Of a DNA stretch of 64,000 nt, positions 17,086 to 26,546 are shown one piece after another. A program made the translations under genes and the position numbers. The number at the start of each line of letters is the position of its first letter. Positions within the stretch are counted from its first letter, which is position 1. The DNA comes from Chryseobacterium oncorhynchi (GTDB lineage: Bacteria; Bacteroidota; Bacteroidia; Flavobacteriales; Weeksellaceae), in contig NZ_PPEI02000001.1 of the NCBI RefSeq assembly GCF_002899895.1, positions 62,001-126,000 on the forward strand, given 5' to 3'. Under the pieces are notes generated by a model. The model had not been told where the DNA came from. It did no database searches and was given only the letters and a program-made list of their open reading frames with translations.

Positions 17086-18270
17086 ATGCAGGTAAGCTCT
17101 ACCAACGGTATTTCTCGGGCTGTAGTCTGGTTAATGGCCATCATTTCAGGACTTGTTGTAGCCAACAATTATTATAATCAGCCTTTACTGGCACTTATTT
17201 CAGAAGATTTTCATGTTTCTGAAGCCGCAGTAAGCAAAATTTCAGTCCTTACCCAGATAGGATATGCTTTGGGATTGTTATTAATTGTACCGCTTGGAGA
17301 TAAGTTTTTCCGTAAAAAATTAATCCTGATTGATCTGTTTCTTGTTTTCGGTTCATTACTTTGGATGACGTTCGCCAATCAGCTTTGGATGTTGTATGCT
17401 TCCAGTTTATTGATTGGAGCTACTTCTGTAATTCCTCAACTGTTTGTACCTATTGCGGCAGAACTATCTTCTGATAAAGAAAAATCAGCCAATATAGGAT
17501 TGGTTATGTCCGGACTTTTATTGGGAATTCTTCTTTCGCGTTTCATAGGCGGAATTGTGGGTGAGGTCTGGGGATGGAGAGCGATGTTTGGCATTGCTGC
17601 AGGGTTAATGATCTTGGTATGGTTTGCCGTTTATACTATGCTTCCTGAGCTTTCCCCGAATTTTAAAGGGACCTATAAAGAATTAATGCGCTCTGTGGCT
17701 CATCTTGCAAGAACACAGCCTATTCTTCAGCTGGCTTCATTCCGTGGGGCAATGGCTTTTGGATCTATGTGTGCCTTATTTACAACTTTGGTTTTTCATA
17801 TGGAAAAGCCACCTTTTAATGCTGGTTCATCCGTTGTAGGCAGCTTTGGCCTTGCAGGAGCAGTAGGAGCTTTGGCAGCTGCAAAAGTTGGAAATTTGCA
17901 AAAATATTTAGATATCAACCGTATCATACTGTATTCCTTACTTATTTTGATAGGGAGCTGGGGATTCACTTATTTTGCGGGAGAAACGTATTGGGGATTA
18001 ATAATAGGCGTAATCCTTGTTGATCTTGGGGTACAGTCAAGCCACATCATGAACCAGACCAATTATTTTATGATCAAATCCAATGCTGTGAACAGGTTAA
18101 ACACAGTTTATATGGTTTCTTATTTCATTGGGGGTTCATTGGGAACCTGGCTTGCTTCTTTGGCTTGGCAGAAAGCACAATGGACGGGAGTATGCCTTGT
18201 AGGAACCGCTTTCGGAGTGCTGGCACTGATTGCTCATATTCTGTTTTGTAATAAGGTAAACAAGGCTTGA
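17086..18270 (+). CDS. MFS transporter
   Basis: 394 residues with about 12 predicted membrane helices. The loop 2-3 motif is present as PLGDKFFRKKLI, and ANNYYNQPLLALISEDF is typical of a Bacteroidota MFS efflux group. Probably a drug or metabolite exporter. A TACCTTTG -7 element lies at 17009-17016. It is divergent from the NrtR-like gene, whose product may control it. Confidence 0.88.
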   Translation: MQVSSTNGISRAVVWLMAIISGLVVANNYYNQPLLALISEDFHVSEAAVSKISVLTQIGYALGLLLIVPLGDKFFRKKLILIDLFLVFGSLLWMTFANQLWMLYASSLLIGATSVIPQLFVPIAAELSSDKEKSANIGLVMSGLLLGILLSRFIGGIVGEVWGWRAMFGIAAGLMILVWFAVYTMLPELSPNFKGTYKELMRSVAHLARTQPILQLASFRGAMAFGSMCALFTTLVFHMEKPPFNAGSSVVGSFGLAGAVGALAAAKVGNLQKYLDINRIILYSLLILIGSWGFTYFAGETYWGLIIGVILVDLGVQSSHIMNQTNYFMIKSNAVNRLNTVYMVSYFIGGSLGTWLASLAWQKAQWTGVCLVGTAFGVLALIAHILFCNKVNKA

Positions 18271-18398
18271 TTTTAAAAATAATTATACCTTAATCTTAAC
18301 TGAAGAATACAACGATTTTATCTGCAATAAAATTGATTGCTGCACTCTATGAATTAATATATCATTCCTTAAAACCTTTCATGCCCTAAGAAATAGAA

Positions 18399-18776
18399 TT
18401 ATTCTTCAGAAATTTCTTGTTTCTGAATAAGTTTTCTGTGTTTTCCTCCCCAATCACTCAATACACTCCAGATGGGGATCAGCTCTCGTGCAATAGTGGT
18501 AAGTTCATAATCTACGCGTGGTGGAACTTCTGCATGTACCGTTCTTTTGACCAAACCTTCTTTCTCCAGTTCCCTCAACTGAAGGGTCAGCATCCTTTCT
18601 GTTATCCCCAAAATAGACTTTCTAAGCTCACTGAAACGCAGTTTTCCATCCTTAAGTTTATCCAGAATCAAAAGTTTCCATCGTCCGCCAATCTTACATA
18701 CGGCATAGGTTAAATCGCATTCGTGGATGTATTGTCTGTTAATATTATTCGTTGAATTTTCTTTTATTTTCCCCAT
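18399..18776 (-). CDS. HxlR-family winged-helix regulator
   Basis: 125 residues with the HxlR/MarR-like signature CDLTYAVCKIGGRWKLLIL, then LRFSELRKSILGITERMLTLQLRELEKEGLV and VDYELT. The N-terminal Cys (C20) may be a redox or electrophile sensor, as in several HxlR proteins. It is divergent from the esterase/MFS pair at 18.9-21.0 kb and probably represses them. Confidence 0.92.
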   Translation of the reverse strand: MGKIKENSTNNINRQYIHECDLTYAVCKIGGRWKLLILDKLKDGKLRFSELRKSILGITERMLTLQLRELEKEGLVKRTVHAEVPPRVDYELTTIARELIPIWSVLSDWGGKHRKLIQKQEISEE

Positions 18777-18933
18777 TACTTACAAATTTGTTAGTACCAT
18801 ACAATTCGATGTATACAATGCAAATGTAAGGTTTGAAATTTAATTTTGTACCCGAAAGTAAAAAATATGCAGCAGCAAAAGAACAATAGCGCTAATGTTC
18901 TCTGCAAAAAACAATATTAACTTAAATAAAAAA

Positions 18934-19872
18934 ATGAAAATGCAGTTAACACCTAAAATCAACCAAATTTTAAATCACTTAGAAAAAATACAGCCGTTTA
19001 ATGCTCTGGATTCAATGGATGGTACCCGTAAATATCTTGAAACCATGTCTTTTCAGTTAAGCGGAAAGAAAGAAGCAGTTGCTATGATTGAGGAACTGAA
19101 TATTACACCGGAAAACCATCAGATTCCAATCCGTATATACCGTCCAAAAGGAAAAACCAATCAGGAAGAGCCTGCCATTATCTATGTTCATGGAGGCTGG
19201 TTTATAGCCGGAGGTTATGAAACACATGATGCTGTTGTCCGTAAATTGGCTAATAAAACAAAAGCAACTATTATTTTTGTTGATTATCGTCTTGCCCCTG
19301 AACATCCTTTTCCTGCAGGTTTAAATGATTGCATTGATACCGTAAAATGGGTTATCGAAAACTCTGAATCATTAGGAATTGACAAAAATAGAATAGGAAT
19401 TATTGGTGATAGTGCCGGCGGAGCACTTGCCACAGCTGTTTCCACGCAAATAGGAGAGCAGCTGAAATTTCAGATATTGATTTATCCTGCCGCTGATAAT
19501 CAGTTCAATACATCATCTTGGGAGACATATGAAAACGGGCCCGTTCTTAATAAACAAGGTGGTATCGAAGCATGGAAATATTATCTTCCCGAACAGGAAT
19601 TAAATAATTCTCTGGCTATTCCGATTTTGATTAAGGATTTTAAAAATACCCCCCGAACACTGGTACTCCTTGCAGAACATGATCCATTAGTAGATGATGG
19701 AAAATCACTTGCTGAAAACATGAAAAATGCAAATATTTCTGTTACAACAAGCTTTTACAAGGATATGGTTCATGGCTTTATGCACATGGGAGAAATATTG
19801 GATGAAGTACAGACTGCGATAGATGAAATGGCTGATTTTGCTTCTCAAAATTTTGACCCAGCCAAAGAGTAG
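18934..19872 (+). CDS. Alpha/beta hydrolase, HSL-type esterase
   Basis: About 312 residues. The oxyanion-hole motif YVHGGWF and the nucleophile elbow GDSAGG are diagnostic of the hormone-sensitive-lipase family. The catalytic Asp (EHDPLVDDG) and His (MVHGFMHMG) follow in order. The start at 18934 (MKMQLTPK) is preferred over ATG at 18895, which adds an unrelated Asn/Lys stretch. The next gene, an MFS pump, starts 5 bp after the stop, and a HxlR gene is divergent: likely a detoxification unit. Confidence 0.88.
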   Translation: MKMQLTPKINQILNHLEKIQPFNALDSMDGTRKYLETMSFQLSGKKEAVAMIEELNITPENHQIPIRIYRPKGKTNQEEPAIIYVHGGWFIAGGYETHDAVVRKLANKTKATIIFVDYRLAPEHPFPAGLNDCIDTVKWVIENSESLGIDKNRIGIIGDSAGGALATAVSTQIGEQLKFQILIYPAADNQFNTSSWETYENGPVLNKQGGIEAWKYYLPEQELNNSLAIPILIKDFKNTPRTLVLLAEHDPLVDDGKSLAENMKNANISVTTSFYKDMVHGFMHMGEILDEVQTAIDEMADFASQNFDPAKE

Positions 19873-19877
19873 TCATC

Positions 19878-21047
19878 ATGAAAAAATATGCATATATCGG
19901 ATGCCTAGGCTTTGTTGCAGTTATTACAACAGAATTTGGGATTATCGGGATTCTTCCACAGGTTGCGGAGCATTATAAAATTAGTATCGACAAGGCAGGC
20001 TATCTTCTCAGTGCGTTTGCCTTGGTCATTGCCCTTACAGGTCCTTTTATGACTTTACTTACGTCTGGAATCAACCGTAAAAATATAATGCTTGCCGCTA
20101 TTTTTATGTTTCTGATCACCGGAATTGTATCCTCTTTTTCACCTCCATTCTGGCTATTGATGTTGGTAAGGATACTTCCAGCATTCCTACAGCCCGTATA
20201 TATTGCCACCGCATTGTCCGTTGCAATATCTAAGGCAGACGAAAGTAAGAAAAATGGACTGATGAGCATTGTCTTTAACGGCGTGGCCATTGCAATGGTA
20301 ACAACAGTTCCTTTCGCGACTTGGATTTCAGGCCTTTGGTCATGGGAATACTCATTTATGATTCAATCCATAGTAAGTTTGGTTGCTTTAATTGCTATTT
20401 ATTCTTTCCTGCCATCCATGCCGGTTAAGGAAAAGAAATCCTATGGCAGTCAGGTTAGGATATTAACACAATCACCATTTATTCTCAGTACATTAGCCAA
20501 CTTTTTTATGGTGACCGCTTGGTTCTGTACTTATAGTTATTTTGCAGAATATCTGGGAAAAGGGAAAGGAATGAATACTTCCATGGTAAGCTATATGCTT
20601 CTTTTATTTGGAGTAATAGGCATCATAGCTAATTGGATTGCCGGTAAAATGCTTAATAAAAATATAGCCGGAACAATGGCATTCTTTCTGTCCGGAACTA
20701 TTCTTATTCCTGTATTATTATACGTTTCGGATGGAAGTTCATGGGCAACAATCCTTGTCATAGCGATCTGGGGATTTCTATATTCGCCAAGTTTTTTGAA
20801 TGCATCATCGTATATGATTTCATCAGCACCCAATGCCTTGGAATTTGCCAACAGTCTGGCTACTTCATTCGGAAACCTTGGAGTAACATTAGGAACAACA
20901 GTAGGGGGCTGGATTATCATTACAAAAGGAGTTGAATATACTCCTTGGATAGGTTCTGTTTTCGGGCTTTTAGCATTTTTAATGATGATCATAAGAAATC
21001 TGCTTGAAAAAAAGCGAAGTAGAGAACTTTCAGGCTGTCAAATCTAA
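19878..21047 (+). CDS. MFS transporter (drug/sugar efflux type)
   Basis: 389 residues with 12 predicted helices, for example IGCLGFVAVITTEFGIIGIL and MLVRILPAFLQPVYIATAL. The organisation resembles DHA1-type (AraJ/YdhP) exporters. It starts 5 bp downstream of the esterase gene, so the two are probably co-transcribed and under the divergent HxlR regulator. Confidence 0.88.
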   Translation: MKKYAYIGCLGFVAVITTEFGIIGILPQVAEHYKISIDKAGYLLSAFALVIALTGPFMTLLTSGINRKNIMLAAIFMFLITGIVSSFSPPFWLLMLVRILPAFLQPVYIATALSVAISKADESKKNGLMSIVFNGVAIAMVTTVPFATWISGLWSWEYSFMIQSIVSLVALIAIYSFLPSMPVKEKKSYGSQVRILTQSPFILSTLANFFMVTAWFCTYSYFAEYLGKGKGMNTSMVSYMLLLFGVIGIIANWIAGKMLNKNIAGTMAFFLSGTILIPVLLYVSDGSSWATILVIAIWGFLYSPSFLNASSYMISSAPNALEFANSLATSFGNLGVTLGTTVGGWIIITKGVEYTPWIGSVFGLLAFLMMIIRNLLEKKRSRELSGCQI

Positions 21048-21059
21048 TTGTAATATATT

Positions 21060-21089
21060 TTGTTACATTAAATAAATGTCGTAACTTTG
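21060..21089 (+). promoter_or_regulatory. Flavobacterial-type promoter for the FrnE/DsbA-like gene
   Basis: TTG at 21060-21062, a 19-bp spacer, then TAACTTTG at 21082-21089, matching the Bacteroidota consensus TTG-N17-23-TAnnTTTG. The start codon is at 21116. Confidence 0.6.
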
Positions 21090-21115
21090 ATTTATTAATT
21101 AAAAAAAATGAATCA

Positions 21116-21817
21116 ATGAAAATAGAAATCTGGTCGGATGTAATGTGTCCGTTTTGCTATATTGGAAAGAATAATTTTGAACAGGCATTAGAAAAACTTC
21201 CTTTTAAAGATGAAGTAGAAGTAGAGTGGAAGAGTTTTCAGCTTGACCCGACTTTAGACCCCAACAAGACTCAAAATACTATTGAGTATTTCAGAGAGAA
21301 AAAAGGAGTTCCCGAGTCTCAGGCTACCCAAATGTTAACTCAGGTAATGCAAATGGGAAAAGGTGCCGGAATAGATTTTGATTTTGAAAAAGCATTAATT
21401 ACCAATACATTCAGTGCCCACAAATTACTTCATTTAGCTAAAAAATATAATAAGTCAAATGAAATGGAGGAAGCTTTGTTTATTTCTCATTTTATTGATG
21501 GCCAAAATGTAGGTGATACAGAGGTTTTGGTTTCTCTTGCTGAAAAACTTGGAATTGATAAGGACGAAGCAAGACAGGCTGTAACTTCGGATCAACTGGA
21601 TTATGAAGTAAATCAGGATATTCTGGAAGCAAGAAATAACGGTGTCTCAGGGGTTCCTTTCTTTGTATTGAATGGAAAATATGCAGTTTCAGGCGCACAA
21701 CCTGTAGAGGTTTTTGAAAACGCCCTTCAGCAGACTTATAAGGAAACGGTAAGTCCTTTTAAAGATATTTCTGGCAGCAACGGAGCATCATGTGATGCAG
21801 ACGGATGCAGTATTTAA
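21116..21817 (+). CDS. DsbA-family thiol oxidoreductase, FrnE-like
   Basis: 233 residues with a thioredoxin fold and helical insertion. The active site is SDVMCPFCYIG (CPFC) near residue 11, and the cis-Pro loop is GVSGVPFFVLNGKY. No signal peptide is seen, so it is cytosolic like FrnE, which is implicated in oxidative-stress tolerance. The C-terminus has a second cysteine pair (GASCDADGCSI), which may be an extra redox or metal site. A perfect promoter precedes it and a strong terminator follows, so it is monocistronic. Confidence 0.92.
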   Translation: MKIEIWSDVMCPFCYIGKNNFEQALEKLPFKDEVEVEWKSFQLDPTLDPNKTQNTIEYFREKKGVPESQATQMLTQVMQMGKGAGIDFDFEKALITNTFSAHKLLHLAKKYNKSNEMEEALFISHFIDGQNVGDTEVLVSLAEKLGIDKDEARQAVTSDQLDYEVNQDILEARNNGVSGVPFFVLNGKYAVSGAQPVEVFENALQQTYKETVSPFKDISGSNGASCDADGCSI

Positions 21818-21821
21818 AATG

Positions 21822-21861
21822 AAACCCCCAAGACGATTTACAATTGTTTTGGGGGTTTTAA
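21822..21861 (+). terminator. Terminator after the FrnE-like gene
   Basis: AAACCCCCAA (21822-21831) pairs with TTGGGGGTTT (21849-21858), followed by a T-rich stretch. Confidence 0.9.
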
Positions 21862-21971
21862 TTTGTTTTTTTAAGTTAACTTGGAAAATTTATTAAGCAG
21901 CCTATGTTAAATAGATTTTTCAACGTAAAACTCTCGTATCTTTGTCATACAGTATAAATCTATATTCTTCA

Positions 21972-22553
21972 ATGATAAAAATTAATAATGAACTTCATTA
22001 TCCGGTTGCAGATACACTTTTTGTTTTCGCACTGGATTCGGAGGCAGGAACGGTGTTTGCCGGAAAAAATAAATTAGTAACAGGGATAGGGAAGGTAAAT
22101 GCAGCCATTGAACTGACGAAAGAAATTCAGCTTAGAAGACCGAAGCTAATTGTTAATTTGGGTTCGGCGGGAAGTAAGGGTTTTCATAAAGGAGAAGTGA
22201 TATGCTGTACAAAATTCATCCAAAGAGATATGGATGTAAGAGGTCTTGGTTTTAAAATGTATGAAACCCCGTTATCAGGAGTTCCACCCATCTTGGAATA
22301 TGGTCTTAAAATGGAAATACTGAAAGAAGGAATTTGCGGAAGCGGTGACAGTTTTGAAATGAACCATTCTGAAACAGATTATAATATTGTAGACATGGAG
22401 GCATATCCATTGGCCCTTATAGCCCAAAAGGAAAACATTCCGTTTTTGTGCTTAAAATATATTTCGGACGACGCAGGAAGTGATGCAGCCGATGACTGGA
22501 GTGTACAGGTACATCTTGCTTCTGAAGCTTTCCGCAGCCTATTATTTTCATAA
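21972..22553 (+). CDS. Nucleosidase (nucleoside phosphorylase superfamily)
   Basis: 193 residues with the purine nucleoside phosphorylase/MTAN fold: TGIGKVNAAIEL and LIVNLGSAGS are the conserved N-terminal elements, and VDMEAYPLALIAQ carries the nucleoside-binding Met-Glu. The active-site Asp region is YISDDAGSDAADDW. Probably a 5'-methylthioadenosine/S-adenosylhomocysteine or related nucleosidase. The start is set at 21972 because TATCTTTG at 21937-21944 is a -7 element covering an upstream TTG. Confidence 0.82.
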   Translation: MIKINNELHYPVADTLFVFALDSEAGTVFAGKNKLVTGIGKVNAAIELTKEIQLRRPKLIVNLGSAGSKGFHKGEVICCTKFIQRDMDVRGLGFKMYETPLSGVPPILEYGLKMEILKEGICGSGDSFEMNHSETDYNIVDMEAYPLALIAQKENIPFLCLKYISDDAGSDAADDWSVQVHLASEAFRSLLFS

Positions 22554-22567
22554 AAATATTATTTAAG

Positions 22568-23089
22568 ATGACATCAATTATCATAAACAAAGCTTCTGCT
22601 GAAGATATAGATATTGTACAGAAGCTTGGGATTCAAACCTTTTCTGAAACTTTTGCAGAAGATAATTCTGAAGAAGCCATGAAGAAGTATCTGGAAGAAA
22701 GCTTTAATACGGAAAAGGTTAAAGCGGAGCTTAACAATCCTGATTCCCTTTTTTATATTGCTTGGGAAGAAGATAATCCCGTGGGTTATCTGAAAGTAAA
22801 TTCTGGTAAGGCACAAACAGAATTGCAGGATGAAACCAGCCTTGAAATTGAAAGAATCTATGTGAAGAAAAGCCATCATGGTAAAAAAGTAGGCCAGCTA
22901 CTTTACAATCAGGCATTGGAAACTGCTAAAAAACTACATAAAGTCTATGTATGGCTAGGGGTTTGGGAACAAAATGAAAGAGCCTTGAGTTTTTACAGAA
23001 AAAATGGGTTTGTTGAATTTGACCAACATATCTTCGTACTCGGAGATGATAAACAGACAGACATCATGATGAAAAAAATGATAGATTAA
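22568..23089 (+). CDS. GNAT-family N-acetyltransferase
   Basis: 173 residues of a single GNAT domain. Motif A (acetyl-CoA pyrophosphate binding) is IYVKKSHHGKKVGQLLYNQAL (Q/RxxGxG/A type), and motif B is LGVWEQNERALSFYRKNGF. It starts 15 bp after the nucleosidase gene and is likely co-transcribed. Substrate unknown; possibly a polyamine or protein N-terminus. Confidence 0.88.
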   Translation: MTSIIINKASAEDIDIVQKLGIQTFSETFAEDNSEEAMKKYLEESFNTEKVKAELNNPDSLFYIAWEEDNPVGYLKVNSGKAQTELQDETSLEIERIYVKKSHHGKKVGQLLYNQALETAKKLHKVYVWLGVWEQNERALSFYRKNGFVEFDQHIFVLGDDKQTDIMMKKMID

Positions 23090-23117
23090 GGTATATTTTC
23101 TTGCCAATTTTGAATAA

Positions 23118-23215
23118 TAATCTAATAAATCTGCTCAATTAGGCCAATCTGCGAGAGATAAATGATACTACTTTTAAATTATAGAAGATAAAATCCTTGC
23201 CCTTTAGCAACATAT
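23118..23215 (-). repeat. Dispersed intergenic repeat, inverted partial copy 3
   Basis: Diverged, inverted half-copy of the 949-1125 element. AATCTGCGAGAG (23146) corresponds to the complement of the inner hairpin side, and GATAAAATCCTTG (23187) plus CAACATA (23208) match the reverse complement of its TGTTGTAAGACGCAAGGA section. It lies in the 23090-23272 gap. Confidence 0.6.
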
Positions 23216-23272
23216 AAATTGTATAAACAAAAACTATAATCTACAACACCCAAGCTACTTTCTCTTTCAAAA

Positions 23273-23851
23273 ATGAACAGTACAGAATTTTTACAACAAG
23301 TCAATCAATACCATCCCCTCTCAAAGGAGTCGATAACAGCCTTGTTAAATATCTGTACTGAAGAAAAGTATCATAAAAATGATCTTCTTCTGGAATCAGG
23401 AAGTATGGCAAGATATTATTATTTTATAAAATCCGGTTTAGTAGGGTATTACACGATTGATGAAGAAGGAAATAGTATTTATAAGATTTTCTTTGAAGAA
23501 AACAGCTTTGTTGCTTCTACGGCTGCCATCATCAAAAATGAGCCTAGCGATTTCAATATCATTGCTCTTGAGGATTGCTCAGTAATACAATATCCTGTCA
23601 AAACGTATCGTGAATTACTCGAAAAGCATCATGATCTTGCTCTTTTTCACATTCATTATTTAGAGAAAAACTGGGTTGTCAAAAAAGAGCCATTGGAAGT
23701 TTCCTTAAAATTTGAAAATGCAAAGCAACGTTACTTATTATTGCTTGAGAATCAATCCTTATATAAACGGTTAAAACAACATCACATTGCGTCCTACCTT
23801 GGAATAACGCCTACTCAGCTAAGCCGCATCAAGAAAGAAATTAACAGATAA
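23273..23851 (+). CDS. Crp/Fnr-family transcriptional regulator
   Basis: 192 residues: effector beta roll (LLLESGSMARYYYFIKSGLVGYY) and C-terminal winged helix HHIASYLGITPTQLSRIKKE. The recognition helix reads PTQLSR, lacking the Glu that FNR/CRP use, so its DNA target should differ from the TTGAT sites elsewhere in the window. It stands alone, with a terminator downstream. Confidence 0.88.
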   Translation: MNSTEFLQQVNQYHPLSKESITALLNICTEEKYHKNDLLLESGSMARYYYFIKSGLVGYYTIDEEGNSIYKIFFEENSFVASTAAIIKNEPSDFNIIALEDCSVIQYPVKTYRELLEKHHDLALFHIHYLEKNWVVKKEPLEVSLKFENAKQRYLLLLENQSLYKRLKQHHIASYLGITPTQLSRIKKEINR

Positions 23852-23868
23852 AAGAAAATAAATTAACA

Positions 23869-23901
23869 AAAGCTTCAACATATGTTGAGGCTTTACTTTT
23901 T
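23869..23901 (+). terminator. Terminator after the Crp/Fnr gene at 23.3 kb
   Basis: AAGCTTCAACA pairs with TGTTGAGGCTT (one G-T), then ACTTTTTTTTC. Confidence 0.75.
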
Positions 23902-24067
23902 TTTCCATTGCATCTTTGCCATGTCATAAGGTTGAATGTACCTTATTAAATAGGACTTAAGAATAATAATTTTATGGGACAAAGGTCTTAACTTAAAATA
24001 AAACATCTTAAATTTATACTTAACGTACGTTCAAATTATGCTCATTATTAATTAAATATTTTAAAGC

Positions 24068-24880
24068 ATGAAAAAGTTTATCAACATTGTTGTTGTACTG
24101 ACCACTTTTGTACAATTATCAGCACAAAAAATCATTCATCAGGAAGTTTTCAGTCCTAAAATGAATAAAAAGATCAAAACCATTATTATTACCCCGAATC
24201 TTCAACCCAATACAACCTATCCGTCAGTATATATTCTTCATGGCTTCAGTGGGAATCCGGACAGAACCATCAAGCAGGATATTCCGGATTTGGTTCAGAA
24301 AGCAGAGGAGTACAAAACTATTTATGTATTGCCCGATGGAAACTTCAGCTCGTGGTATGTGGATAGCCCAATCCTTAAAGACTCACAATATCAAACTTTT
24401 ATTGGAAAGGAGTTGGTAGATTTTATAGATAAAAATTATCCGGTAAAAGCAGAGAAAAAGTCCCGTGGAATTTTAGGATGGAGTATGGGAGGCTATGGCG
24501 CAACTAATATTGGTGTTACTTACAATAAGACATTTGGTATAGTGGGAAGCTCTTGCGGGGCCTTAGATTTTAACTCTTTTGGCGAAGGCTACAATAAATA
24601 CCTGGTCAATAACGTATTAGGCCCACTAGAGTTCATCAATCCTAACTTCCTTACGGATAACAAAGTAAAACTAATGGCAGGGGCCGGACAAAGCTATATT
24701 TTTGACTGTGGCACAGAAGATACACAAATGATAGGAATGAACAGAAATTTTCACAAGAAGCTTACCGAGCTGAAAATCCAGCATCTTTACACAGAATCCT
24801 TAGGAATTCATGACGATAAATACTGGAGCAGATCTCTTTCTGAGCAACTTACCCTTTTTGATAAATTTTTTAAACAATAA
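24068..24880 (+). CDS. Secreted alpha/beta hydrolase (esterase D-like)
   Basis: 270 residues. The N-terminal MKKFINIVVVLTTFVQLSAQ is a signal peptide with cleavage after SAQ. The fold is the putative esterase/antigen-85 type: YILHGFSG (oxyanion side), nucleophile elbow LGWSMGGYGA, Asp in FDCGTED, and final His in LGIHDDKYW. It probably cleaves acyl or ferulate-type esters in the periplasm. A 10-bp palindrome, AACGTACGTT, lies at 24023-24032 upstream. Rhs-derived DNA begins abruptly about 17 bp after its stop. Confidence 0.87.
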   Translation: MKKFINIVVVLTTFVQLSAQKIIHQEVFSPKMNKKIKTIIITPNLQPNTTYPSVYILHGFSGNPDRTIKQDIPDLVQKAEEYKTIYVLPDGNFSSWYVDSPILKDSQYQTFIGKELVDFIDKNYPVKAEKKSRGILGWSMGGYGATNIGVTYNKTFGIVGSSCGALDFNSFGEGYNKYLVNNVLGPLEFINPNFLTDNKVKLMAGAGQSYIFDCGTEDTQMIGMNRNFHKKLTELKIQHLYTESLGIHDDKYWSRSLSEQLTLFDKFFKQ

Positions 24881-24948
24881 AATGTAATCCTGTACTACAA
24901 AACATACAGGACCCTACCAATACACAGAACTATAACAAGTATGGGTAT

Positions 24949-25878
24949 GTGATGAACAATCCGATGATGTACAATGACCCGGATGGGGAGTTCTGGATGT
25001 GGCTGGCTGGGGCTGTAGTAGGAGGATATTTAAATGGTGTGGCCGCGAATGGAGGAAATTGGAATCCGACGAAGTGGAACTGGGAAAAAACATGGAGTGC
25101 CGTACTAGGCGGTGCCATAGGAGGAGCTGCCATTTCAGGGGCACTGGGAAATATAGCCATTAAAAGCTTTTTGCCTGGTATTGTCTCAGGAGGATTAAAC
25201 TCTGCATTTAGTGGAGGAAATTTCCTGGGAGGTATTCTAAATGGAGTGTCCTACTCTGAAAGTTTATTTTATAATAAAGTAACATCATCAAATATCTCTG
25301 AACAGCTTAATAGAAGAGCTGAATATGATGAAACTAATTCATTTTACGATATTTTATATTATGATTTTCTATTTAGAAAAGATGGTTCTTCTATATTAAA
25401 AGATCAACTTAGCAAAAACTATCAATTAAGTGGATCTCCCGATCTGTCAGACGCTGGGTTAATGAAAATGGTAGATGTTACACCGGAACTTAAAAGATTA
25501 TATGAATTGGGAGGAAAAAGTGCTAAATTTAACATGGTTAGAGGAATTCCAAGTAGCAGACTTGGAGCTGTAACTTTAGGAGAAACTCGGGGAGTAACAG
25601 TAATTTTATCTAGAATGGGTATTTTGAATAATTTTGATTTAGCGTTGACTATTGGTCATGAATTTATAAATGTTTATCATAACGTACGATATAGGAAAGA
25701 ATGGATGAGTATATATAAAGATACATCTGGAAGAAAATACACAAATATTTCAGAAATAGAAGCACATACATGGAGTAAGCTAATGGGGGATCCTTCTGCT
25801 GATGAAAACCTAAAATTTTATAGAGATTATTTATTAAAAACATATCATATGAATTATAAACCTCAAAATGCATACTGA
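24949..25878 (+). CDS. Orphan Rhs C-terminal tip with putative zincin-like toxin domain
   Basis: Carries the end of an Rhs core and its variable tip but no Rhs repeats. The in-frame homology starts near 24898 (QDPTNTQNYNKYGYV, NNPMMYNDPDGE), with no ATG before 24952 and a GTG at 24949. Residues 40-100 are the Gly-rich pre-toxin region (KWNWEKTWSAVLGGAIGG). The tip (about 110-309) has IGHEFINVYHN (H237, E238, H244) and EIEAH (269-273), like a zincin motif, but the second His of HExxH is Asn241. It may be an inert recombination cassette or be expressed after joining a full rhs gene. Confidence 0.75.
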   Translation: MMNNPMMYNDPDGEFWMWLAGAVVGGYLNGVAANGGNWNPTKWNWEKTWSAVLGGAIGGAAISGALGNIAIKSFLPGIVSGGLNSAFSGGNFLGGILNGVSYSESLFYNKVTSSNISEQLNRRAEYDETNSFYDILYYDFLFRKDGSSILKDQLSKNYQLSGSPDLSDAGLMKMVDVTPELKRLYELGGKSAKFNMVRGIPSSRLGAVTLGETRGVTVILSRMGILNNFDLALTIGHEFINVYHNVRYRKEWMSIYKDTSGRKYTNISEIEAHTWSKLMGDPSADENLKFYRDYLLKTYHMNYKPQNAY

Positions 25879-26546
25879 TGGAAAAATTTATTTTTGTATT
25901 TATATTGTTAACTAATATGGCTCTTGCTCAGGATCTTGAAATTGAGATTCCTTCTAGCAAAATAGTGCTGAGATCAGAAAATAGAAGTAATTTATGTTAT
26001 AAAATTAAAAATAATTCAACAAAATATTATAAGATTCTTGCGGATTCGACGGGATTTAGTACTGCCGAAAATGAAGTAATTGATGAACCTTATTTAGGAT
26101 TACTGAACCTTAGAATTTTTGATGGTGAGCAGTTGTTAGCTCCTATATCTGGTTCTCATGCATATGAAAAGAACCCCAAAGAAATTAATCCAACTGATAA
26201 AGAATTAATAACATTTAAAGATTTGCATCAATTGAATCCTAAAAATATTTCTGAATTATATATATTTTATAAAATATATTATAGGAGTATATATATACCT
26301 CCAAAGAAAAGTACGGTTGTTTGTACTAAAATTAGTCTTCCAATTTATAATTCTGCTGCTGACGATGGATCGTTATTTTATGATATAAAAAGTAAAAGAG
26401 AATATGATCTTCAGTTACACTTAAACATTCCTTCAAAGATGCTTAAAAAATATTCTAAAGTTTTCAATCAAGGACCAAAGAAATATAAAATATTTTCAGG
26501 AGAAATTATTTCAAATAAGGTCAGTATTACTTTAAAGGATGAATAA
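25878..26546 (+). CDS. Putative immunity protein for the Rhs tip (exported)
   Basis: 222 residues with a signal peptide (MEKFIFVFILLTNMALAQ). Its ATG overlaps the TGA stop of the Rhs tip, so translation is coupled, as is usual for toxin-immunity pairs. No known domain. The segment LCYKIKNNSTKYYKILADSTGF resembles segments in the two lipoproteins downstream, suggesting one family. A periplasmic immunity protein would fit a toxin acting in the envelope; that is inference from context. Confidence 0.65.
   Translation: MEKFIFVFILLTNMALAQDLEIEIPSSKIVLRSENRSNLCYKIKNNSTKYYKILADSTGFSTAENEVIDEPYLGLLNLRIFDGEQLLAPISGSHAYEKNPKEINPTDKELITFKDLHQLNPKNISELYIFYKIYYRSIYIPPKKSTVVCTKISLPIYNSAADDGSLFYDIKSKREYDLQLHLNIPSKMLKKYSKVFNQGPKKYKIFSGEIISNKVSITLKDE

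Noticed and set aside
25657-25680. Canonical HExxH zinc protease motif in the Rhs tip
   Set aside because: The sequence is HEFIN, with Asn where the second His should be; a later His (H244) makes a variant site possible, but not the canonical one.
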